Assembly: GCA_015059715.1 (NCBI GenBank)
Contig: SUZV01000002.1
Coordinates: 102,596-166,595, forward strand
Origin: Rikenellaceae bacterium
Lineage (GTDB): Bacteria; Bacteroidota; Bacteroidia; Bacteroidales; Rikenellaceae
DNA: 64,000 nt
Reading direction: 5' to 3'
Shown here: one piece after another, positions 17,789 to 24,661 of the stretch
Numbering within the stretch: position 1 is the stretch's first letter
Layout of the letters: each line of letters opens with the position of its first letter
Notes under the pieces: generated by a model
The model's input: the letters and a program-made list of their open reading frames with translations, nothing else
Database searches by the model: none
What the model was told of the DNA's origin: nothing
Position numbers and translations under genes: made by a program

Positions 17789-20700
17789 AACGTGCCAAAA
17801 TACTCAGTGCAAGCGCAGGCTCTGGTAAGACCTATCAGCTGGCCCTAAAATATATATGTGACATTATCGAGCATCCCGAGCGATATCGTAATATCTTGGC
17901 CGTCACCTTCACGAATAAGGCCACCGAGGAGATGAAGTCGCGAATACTGCGCGAGATACATCAGTTGGCCTCAGGGGGTAAGAGTCCATATATCGAGAGT
18001 CTTTGCTCAACACTCGGTATCAGCGAGGAGTCTGTTCGCCAGAGGGCACTTGCGGCACGTACCCAGATACTTCACGACTTCTCGCGCTTTAGCGTGCTGA
18101 CAATAGATAGGTTCTTTCAGCGCATCCTTCGCGCCTTTATCAAGGAGTTGAGCCTCGACCTAAACTACAACATCGAGCTTGACACTAACCTACTCTTGGA
18201 GCGTAGTGCCGATATGCTTGTTGAGAGCATTGCCGAGAATAGCGAGATTAGAGAGTGGCTTTTGGAGTTTGCTAAGGAGCGTTTGGACGATGGCGCGCGC
18301 TGGGATATGCGTGGTGACCTCTGCTCGATAGGTAGTGAGCTGTTCAAGGAGAATGGTGCCAAGCGTATGAGGTTGGGCATTACCAAGGAGCAACTGCGCA
18401 GCTTGATTGTGAATATGGTTAAGGTGAGCGAGTCTTGTAGGCAAAATATCAGAGAGTTGGCCTGCTCGGCTATCGATATTTTAGATGCTGCTGGTATCGA
18501 GGCTGACCACTTCAAAGGGGGCACACGTAGTTTTGTTTACTCGTTCTATAATTATGCCAACGGAGAGCTTAAGCCACCTACGGCAACGATGCTCAAGGCC
18601 GCCGAATCGATAGATGCGTGGTATAAAAAGGGGGCAAGTGGAGGTGTTGTCGTGGCGGCGGAGAGGCTGCGCCCTATTCTTGCAGAGATATGTCAACTAT
18701 ATAGCGATGGCATTGAGCATATAAATACCACAAAGCTCCTTCGTGACAACTATCGTAGCTTTGCGCTACTTGCAGACCTTCAGAAGAATATCGAGGAGAT
18801 ATGTAAGGATGAGAATATTATGGTTCTCAGTGAGACTAAGGATCTACTTGCAGGGCTTATCGACGATAGCAATGCTCCGTTTATCTACGAGAAGGTGGGT
18901 AATCGCTATGACCACTATATGATTGATGAGTTTCAGGACACCTCAGTGCGTGAGTGGCGCAATATGCTACCCTTGCTACGCGAGGCCTTGGCATCAAACG
19001 AGAAGGCCTCTGTGTTTATCGTCGGTGACATCAAACAGTCGATATATCGTTGGCGTGGCGGCGACTGGCGACTACTAAACAATGACGCTATAGAGGATTT
19101 GGGCCGCGATAATACGGAGGTTATACACCTGCAAAAGAACTTTCGCAGCCTTCGCAATATCGTAGAGTTTAACAACGAGCTCATCGAGCGTGTTGTGGCT
19201 CGCGACAATGAATATCTCAACCAGCACCTTACCGATGCTTTAAGTGGCGGCAAGATAGGCGAAAAGATGTACAACTCGCTGTATGATATTATGTTGCAAG
19301 CGTATAGCGACCATCGTCAGGAGGCCGCAAGAGTGAGCGACCAAAGTGGATATGTCAACGTATGTCTCTTTGATACAGCAACAACCGATTCGCCATTTAT
19401 CGAGGCCATAGAGAGTGCTATCGAGCGAGGTTATCGCTATCGCGACATATTGATTTTGGTGCGTAATAGCGGCGATGCTCGTCGTGTTGCCGACCAGCTC
19501 TTCGCCTATAAGGAGGAGTGTTTCACCTCTCAGGGACTTGCTGGATTTAACATCCTCACCACGGACTCACTTACGCTTGATGGCTGCGACATTACAGACT
19601 TTATCATCGCTGTACTTAGGCTCTCGGTGGCCGCCAATAACGATATTGAGCGAGGTATATATAACAGATTCTTAGGTTATAGTCTTGAGCACCAGCTTAC
19701 TGGCGAGGAGCTGGACTTGTTGCACCATATCGGCTATCTATCGCCTATGGAGGCCTTCGAGGAGATTGTAGCGCATTATAATCTCGACAAGCATCGAGAG
19801 AGCGTTGCCTATCTGCAAGCAATGCACGAACAGGTGGTGTCGTTTACCACATCGCGCTTAGCGGATATAAGCCACTTTTTGGATTGGTGGGACGAGAGAG
19901 GCAAGAATGGAACTATATCTGTTGAGATGACCGATGACACCATAGAGATTACCACGATACACAAGGCAAAGGGTTTGGAGCGCGATGTAGTAATCATCCC
20001 ATATGCTCGTTGGGATATGTCGCCTCGGGCATCACTGCGCCCCATAGTATGGGCCTCGGCAGGTGTCGATAGTGGCGCAGCTTCAGAGATTGGCGACTTC
20101 CCTGTAATATATGGAACAGCGATGGAGAACTCGGCCTTCTCGGAGGAGTACTATCGCGAGTTGGTTATGAATCATGTCGATGGTGTTAATCTGCTCTATG
20201 TAGCCATAACACGTGCCTCAAAAGAGCTTTATATATACGTACCAAGTAACTTAAACTCAAAGAGTAGTAGCGACAATATTACAACTACTGCACCTCTTAT
20301 TATCGAGGCAACGAAGTCTATCTGTCCCGAAGGGCAAGTTACGCAATATGAGGGGAGTAATGCCTTGGTTGAGTATAGCTATGGCGAGCCTACACGCTTT
20401 AGCGATACGAAAGAGAAGAGTAGCGTAGAGGAGCTGCTGCTTGATGGCTACATATCGACACGCCCCAACCTTAAGGTGCGCTATCCTGCACAGCGACATA
20501 TAGACGAGGATGCCAAGCGCAGTAACAGCTCTATAACTACGGGTATACGCCTTCATCAAATATTTGAAGGTGCGCACACTGCCGAGCAGCTACACGAGGC
20601 GATAGAGTATATGGCGACAAACTGTGTAATAAGTGGTTCGGAGGCTACGAAGTTAAAGGCTCAGATAGCCGATATGTTGGATAATCCAACTATAAACGAG

Positions 20701-20961
20701 TGGTTCAGTGCCTCGTGGGACGATATCAAGTGCGAGGCCGATATCATCTCGAATGGCGTGCTGCGCCGCCCCGATAGAGTGATGATTAAGGGGCGCAGAG
20801 TGGTGGTCGTAGATTATAAATTCGGAGAGAAGAGAGACGCAGAGTATACTAAGCAGATGGCCGAATATCTATCTCTTCTTCAGAGGATGGGCAGGTATGA
20901 CACCCTCGAAGGGTATGTGTGGTATGTTATGTTGGGCGACTTCGAGTCAGTAAAACTTTAA
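17785..20961 (+). CDS. addA: AddA-like UvrD-family helicase-nuclease
   Basis: Protein of 1,058 residues. Walker A S-A-S-A-G-S-G-K-T lies at residues 8-16; motif II is D-E-F-Q-D-T near 381; G-D-I-K-Q-S-I-Y-R-W-R-G near 414 and a Q-K-N-F-R-S motif near 450 complete a UvrD/Rep superfamily I helicase. The end carries a second RecB-type nuclease domain with V-V-D-Y-K-F-G near 1008. Together with AddB this forms the two-nuclease helicase complex for recombination repair. It overlaps addB by 4 bp. The downstream gene begins after a 93-bp gap with its own promoter-like element. Confidence 0.92.
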   Translation: MKRAKILSASAGSGKTYQLALKYICDIIEHPERYRNILAVTFTNKATEEMKSRILREIHQLASGGKSPYIESLCSTLGISEESVRQRALAARTQILHDFSRFSVLTIDRFFQRILRAFIKELSLDLNYNIELDTNLLLERSADMLVESIAENSEIREWLLEFAKERLDDGARWDMRGDLCSIGSELFKENGAKRMRLGITKEQLRSLIVNMVKVSESCRQNIRELACSAIDILDAAGIEADHFKGGTRSFVYSFYNYANGELKPPTATMLKAAESIDAWYKKGASGGVVVAAERLRPILAEICQLYSDGIEHINTTKLLRDNYRSFALLADLQKNIEEICKDENIMVLSETKDLLAGLIDDSNAPFIYEKVGNRYDHYMIDEFQDTSVREWRNMLPLLREALASNEKASVFIVGDIKQSIYRWRGGDWRLLNNDAIEDLGRDNTEVIHLQKNFRSLRNIVEFNNELIERVVARDNEYLNQHLTDALSGGKIGEKMYNSLYDIMLQAYSDHRQEAARVSDQSGYVNVCLFDTATTDSPFIEAIESAIERGYRYRDILILVRNSGDARRVADQLFAYKEECFTSQGLAGFNILTTDSLTLDGCDITDFIIAVLRLSVAANNDIERGIYNRFLGYSLEHQLTGEELDLLHHIGYLSPMEAFEEIVAHYNLDKHRESVAYLQAMHEQVVSFTTSRLADISHFLDWWDERGKNGTISVEMTDDTIEITTIHKAKGLERDVVIIPYARWDMSPRASLRPIVWASAGVDSGAASEIGDFPVIYGTAMENSAFSEEYYRELVMNHVDGVNLLYVAITRASKELYIYVPSNLNSKSSSDNITTTAPLIIEATKSICPEGQVTQYEGSNALVEYSYGEPTRFSDTKEKSSVEELLLDGYISTRPNLKVRYPAQRHIDEDAKRSNSSITTGIRLHQIFEGAHTAEQLHEAIEYMATNCVISGSEATKLKAQIADMLDNPTINEWFSASWDDIKCEADIISNGVLRRPDRVMIKGRRVVVVDYKFGEKRDAEYTKQMAEYLSLLQRMGRYDTLEGYVWYVMLGDFESVKL

Positions 20962-21042
20962 GATGGTGATAAAAAAGCCTCTTTCAACCGATAAAAAGAG
21001 CATTTTATTGGTGTGCGACTCCGATAAATCGGATAATATTGT

Positions 21043-21050
21043 TACCTTTG
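21043..21050 (+). promoter_or_regulatory. -7 promoter element abutting the ABC transporter start
   Basis: TACCTTTG matches TAnnTTTG and ends only 4 bp before the GTG start at 21055, so the predicted transcript would start at or next to the codon (leaderless). A palindrome CCGATAAATCGG (21021-21032) lies where a -33 element would be and could be an operator. No TTG is present at the -33 position. Confidence 0.5.
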
Positions 21051-21054
21051 CGCT

Positions 21055-22758
21055 GTGAAACGAGGACTATGGAATATATTGCCAAGGAGCTACCGTCGCC
21101 GCACTATAGGTGTGGTCGTCACCATATTCCTACGTGCCGTGCTCAACTTCGCAGGTGTGGCAACGCTACTACCTGTGCTTATGCTGATTCTTAATCGCGA
21201 TAATTTGGAATCCTCGGAGCCTCTGATGTGGCTCTACCAACTACTTGGCTGTAGTAGCTATACTAACTTTGTGATGGTGATATGCGCCCTTGTGATTATG
21301 GCCATACTGATAAAGAATGTCGCCATACTCGGACTATATCGCTATGAGCGCGATTTTATCTACTCGCTATATAAGCACCTCTCGGAGAATCTATACCGCT
21401 ACTACTACAATCGAGGCCTTAGTTATATCAAACACTCGAATTCAGCACTGCTGACACGCAACGTTAATAGCATAAGTCTGATGTTTGTCGCTGGAGTGCT
21501 TAAACCCGTAGCTGCCATTATTGGAGAGGGTCTGCTTATGGCATTAATCCTCGGAGCATTGGTGTGGTATAAGCCTATTACGGCACTACTTATACTCCTT
21601 ATATTCTTGCCTATAGTGGCCATATTTTACTTAGTGACTCGCCGACAGCTACACAATATCGGTGAGCGCGAAAATAGTATGCAACGACTTAAGAGTCGTA
21701 TCGTATCGGACACCTTTAGAGGTTATGCAGATGTTGAGATAGGTGGAGCTTTTAGCTTTATGCTCAAGCGTTTTGACGATGCCATTAACGATATTGTTGC
21801 ACTGCGTAAGCGACACGCTACGCTATCGATGCTGCCACAGATGTTTGCCGAGGTAGGACTCGCTGTGGGCCTCTCGGCATTGGTAATTATGAGCATCGTG
21901 CAGAGTGGCGACGACATAGCACTACTCTTCGGTTTCTTCGCCATCGCAGCAGTGCGCCTTATCCCATCGCTGAGGTCTATAATGTCGAGCTGGAGTACTA
22001 TACGTTTCAATCGACACTCCATAGATACCCTTGGCGAGGCTGTAGATGAGGATTTTAGCGAGGAGCTATCTGCCGCAGCTAAGCCAATGGAGCTACACGA
22101 CAAAATAGAGATACGCGACCTGACGTTCTGCTTCGAAGATGCTACAGAGCCTGTAATTAAGGAGTTTTCTCTAAACATAATGCGTGGTGAGCGTGTCGGT
22201 ATTCGAGGTAGCTCGGGCATAGGCAAGACTACGCTCCTAAACCTTATCCTTGGACTCTATCGCCCTACTTCGGGTGGTATATATATCGATGGCAATATCC
22301 TCAATAAGGAGAACATACGCAGCTGGCATCGCAGTATAGGCTATGTGCCACAAACGGTATTTATTGCCGATATCTCGCTGGCCGAAAATATCGCCTTTGG
22401 CCATACCGCAGATGATATAGACTATGAGCTACTCTCGCGAGTTATAAAGCTTGCCGACTTGGAGGAGTTTGTAAGCTCGCTGCCAGAGGGCGTTAATACA
22501 CACATAGGAGAGCAGGGTTCGCGCCTCTCGGGAGGACAGCGACAGCGTGTGGGCATTGCGCGAGCACTATACAAGCGAGCCGACATTCTGCTCTTTGACG
22601 AGGCTACATCGTCGCTTGATGGCAAGACCGAGGAGAATATAAACTCTGCCATACGACGACTCTCAACCGAGGATAAGTCGCTGACTATAATAGTCATTGC
22701 CCATCGTGAGAGCTCGTTAGAGTATTGTGACAAGATAATAACATTAGGTGAAAATTAG
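21055..22758 (+). CDS. ABC exporter, fused permease and ATPase
   Basis: Protein of 567 residues starting with GTG; the next Met is at residue 43, well inside the first membrane helix, so GTG is the likely start. About six membrane helices in residues 15-310 (A-V-L-N-F-A-G-V-A-T-L-L near 30 and further segments) are followed by an ATPase domain with Walker A G-S-S-G-I-G-K-T-T near 385, signature L-S-G-G-Q-R-Q-R near 492 and Walker B I-L-L-F-D-E near 511. There is no N-terminal C39 peptidase domain. As a homodimer it would export a peptide or lipid. The two genes after it (HPr-kinase-like and S24/S26 peptidase) are usual partners of peptide natural-product exporters, so a peptide is the better guess. 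Confidence 0.88.
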   Translation: MKRGLWNILPRSYRRRTIGVVVTIFLRAVLNFAGVATLLPVLMLILNRDNLESSEPLMWLYQLLGCSSYTNFVMVICALVIMAILIKNVAILGLYRYERDFIYSLYKHLSENLYRYYYNRGLSYIKHSNSALLTRNVNSISLMFVAGVLKPVAAIIGEGLLMALILGALVWYKPITALLILLIFLPIVAIFYLVTRRQLHNIGERENSMQRLKSRIVSDTFRGYADVEIGGAFSFMLKRFDDAINDIVALRKRHATLSMLPQMFAEVGLAVGLSALVIMSIVQSGDDIALLFGFFAIAAVRLIPSLRSIMSSWSTIRFNRHSIDTLGEAVDEDFSEELSAAAKPMELHDKIEIRDLTFCFEDATEPVIKEFSLNIMRGERVGIRGSSGIGKTTLLNLILGLYRPTSGGIYIDGNILNKENIRSWHRSIGYVPQTVFIADISLAENIAFGHTADDIDYELLSRVIKLADLEEFVSSLPEGVNTHIGEQGSRLSGGQRQRVGIARALYKRADILLFDEATSSLDGKTEENINSAIRRLSTEDKSLTIIVIAHRESSLEYCDKIITLGEN

Positions 22759-22767
22759 TTAAAAAAT

Positions 22768-23649
22768 ATGAATAGATACGACTATATAATTGCAGGGTTG
22801 CGCCTACGCTCCGATATCGACTTAGTAGCAAGTGGTCTGATTGGTTTTAAGCCCTTTGTAGTCCCCACTGAGGAGTGTGATGCGGACTTTTATCTATCGT
22901 TAGACTACGATATGGTATTCCCCAATGTTGGCGATACGCTCGCAACATCTTACGTTGCCGAGGCCGATGCCGATAGTGGCTTTGCACGTACCGAAAATGG
23001 CTATCTCTACACCATTCAGCGTCGTAAGGAGGGCTCTACGCCTGTACTGTTTCATATTGATAAGCGTAGTGGTCATGCCACAACAAATATGGCGACTAAC
23101 GATATCATAGATGTGTCTATCCTGCGTTTCGGTATTTGGGTTATGTTTGGCGTGGTCCTCGCTGCAAATGAGGGTGTGGCGATACACTCCTCGGCGATAG
23201 TGACCGACAGCAAGTGTGCTATGTTCCTCGGTGAGTCGGGAACCGGCAAGAGCACCCACACACGACTTTGGCGTGAGCATATCGAGGGGGCTAAGCTTCT
23301 TAACGATGACTCGCCTATTGTGCGTATAGTCGATGGCGAACCTCGCATCTTCGGCTCGCCATGGAGTGGTAAGACGCACTGCTACAAGAATATCGACTTC
23401 CCCATTGCTGGTATATGTCGACTATCGCAAGCTCCACACAACAAGATTAAGCGACTCCCCACAATATTGGCCATCGGAGCTCTACTCCCATCGTGTCCCC
23501 CCATCTTTGCTCACGATGCCGAGCTTCAGGACCATATTTGCAGTACCGTAGGTAAAATATTACGCGCAACGCCCGCCTATAGCCTTGAGTGTCTGCCCGA
23601 CAGGGATGCTGCGATACTATCACACAAAACCATTATGCTAAATGAGTAA
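22768..23649 (+). CDS. HPr-kinase-like P-loop protein
   Basis: Protein of 293 residues. A P-loop G-E-S-G-T-G-K-S at 155-162 is followed by T-H-T-R-L-W and an acidic motif L-L-N-D-D-S-P near 178, then G-S-P-W-S-G-K near 195-202. This is the arrangement of HPr kinase/phosphorylase C-terminal domains, but the protein lacks the full N-terminal domain of true HprK, and no HPr gene is nearby. Such homologues occur in lasso-peptide and other RiPP clusters, where some phosphorylate the precursor peptide. It starts 9 bp after the exporter gene and overlaps the next gene by 8 bp. The substrate is unknown. Confidence 0.75.
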   Translation: MNRYDYIIAGLRLRSDIDLVASGLIGFKPFVVPTEECDADFYLSLDYDMVFPNVGDTLATSYVAEADADSGFARTENGYLYTIQRRKEGSTPVLFHIDKRSGHATTNMATNDIIDVSILRFGIWVMFGVVLAANEGVAIHSSAIVTDSKCAMFLGESGTGKSTHTRLWREHIEGAKLLNDDSPIVRIVDGEPRIFGSPWSGKTHCYKNIDFPIAGICRLSQAPHNKIKRLPTILAIGALLPSCPPIFAHDAELQDHICSTVGKILRATPAYSLECLPDRDAAILSHKTIMLNE

Positions 23650-24109
23650 TATCGAGGATATAACCAAGCTACATATCGAGGAGCTTGTTGACGAAGGCTC
23701 GCTCTTTGTTATGCACGTTACGGGGTATAGCATGCTACCACTGCTCGGTTATGGCGACGATAGGATTGTGCTACGACGCACCTCCCCCGATGAGGATATC
23801 TATAGGCGCATAGCTATGTTCCGAACACCCGATGGCCGTATTATCGTACATCGCGTGTTGAGAGTTGAGAACGGTATGGTTACCCTGCGTGGCGATGGTA
23901 ACATCATACAGTGCGAGCAGTGTAGACGCGACGAGATTATCGGCATTGTGGAGAGTGTTCTCCGCGAGAGTGGACGCAAGGTGAGTTGTACTACACGCTG
24001 GTGGCGCATACGTGAGCGCATCTGGCTCTCGCAGCCAACTATAGTGCGCCGTTATGCCTTGGCTGTGCTACGCCGCTGGTGCAACTTTAAACGACGACAT
24101 AAAAAGTAG
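23642..24109 (+). CDS. S24/S26 family peptidase
   Basis: Protein of 155 residues with the signal-peptidase-like motif G-Y-S-M-L-P, Ser30 being the candidate nucleophile, followed by G-D-D-R-I-V-L and later I-V-H-R-V-L-R-V. The position that holds Lys in bacterial type I enzymes is His70, as in the Ser-His (SipW/ER type) subgroup. A G-D motif near residue 85 completes the pattern. No N-terminal membrane helix is seen, so it is probably cytoplasmic or peripherally attached through a basic C-terminus. It overlaps the kinase-like gene by 8 bp and lies 4 bp before ispF. Role by context: processing of a small peptide exported by the ABC protein (inference). Confidence 0.75.
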   Translation: MSNIEDITKLHIEELVDEGSLFVMHVTGYSMLPLLGYGDDRIVLRRTSPDEDIYRRIAMFRTPDGRIIVHRVLRVENGMVTLRGDGNIIQCEQCRRDEIIGIVESVLRESGRKVSCTTRWWRIRERIWLSQPTIVRRYALAVLRRWCNFKRRHKK

Positions 24110-24113
24110 ATAT

Positions 24114-24593
24114 ATGGATATAAGGGTTGGTTGTGGATATGATGTCCACGCTCTTGCTGAGGGTCTGCGCCTTGTGCTCTGCGGCGTGGAGGTGCCGCAC
24201 ACCAAGGGGTGTGTTGCTCACTCGGATGGCGATGTTGCCATACATGCAATATGCGATGCTCTGCTCGGAGCCTTAGCTCTGGGCGATATCGGCAAACTAT
24301 TCCCCGATAGCGACGCAAAATATAAGGGTATAGACTCTACCCTACTACTTAACGAGGTTGTGGAGCTTATAAGGTCTAAGGGGTATAGTATCAATAATAT
24401 AGATTGCACTATAGCTATGCAACGACCTAAGCTTCGACCATATATCGACACTATGCGCGCGCGTCTTGCCGAGGTTATGGGCATAGCTGTAGAGCGCGTA
24501 TCTATTAAGGCCACAACTACCGAACATCTTGGCTTCGAGGGGCGCGAGGAGGGCGTTTCAGCTACGGCGGTAGTTCTACTTATCGAGGCATAA
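24114..24593 (+). CDS. ispF: 2-C-methyl-D-erythritol 2,4-cyclodiphosphate synthase
   Basis: Protein of 159 residues from the ATG at 24114, which begins at the family's conserved N-terminus; an earlier in-frame start at 24054 would lie inside the upstream gene. Metal ligands are visible as D-V-H (Asp10, His12) and His44 in A-H-S-D-G-D-V-A-I-H. The C-terminal T-T-T-E-H-L-G-F-E-G motif is intact. It catalyses the fifth step of the MEP isoprenoid pathway as a trimer in the cytoplasm. It sits 4 bp after the S24/S26 peptidase gene, an odd operon partner for a housekeeping enzyme. Confidence 0.97.
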   Translation: MDIRVGCGYDVHALAEGLRLVLCGVEVPHTKGCVAHSDGDVAIHAICDALLGALALGDIGKLFPDSDAKYKGIDSTLLLNEVVELIRSKGYSINNIDCTIAMQRPKLRPYIDTMRARLAEVMGIAVERVSIKATTTEHLGFEGREEGVSATAVVLLIEA

Positions 24594-24634
24594 CAGTAGA
24601 GGGTGACTAAACGTAAAATAGTCACCCTCTACTG
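24594..24634. terminator. Bidirectional terminator between ispF and mosaic lipoprotein
   Basis: Perfect 16-bp inverted repeat: CAGTAGAGGGTGACTA (24594-24609), 9-nt loop, TAGTCACCCTCTACTG (24619-24634). It lies between convergent genes and starts at the base after the ispF stop. Confidence 0.8.
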
Positions 24635-24661
24635 TATCAGTTATACTCTATCTGTTTCCTC

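Noticed and set aside
21055..24109. Complete lasso-peptide cluster
   Set aside because: No asparagine-synthetase-like cyclase, no B-protein/PqqD-like protein and no precursor ORF were found, so only a partial resemblance is claimed.
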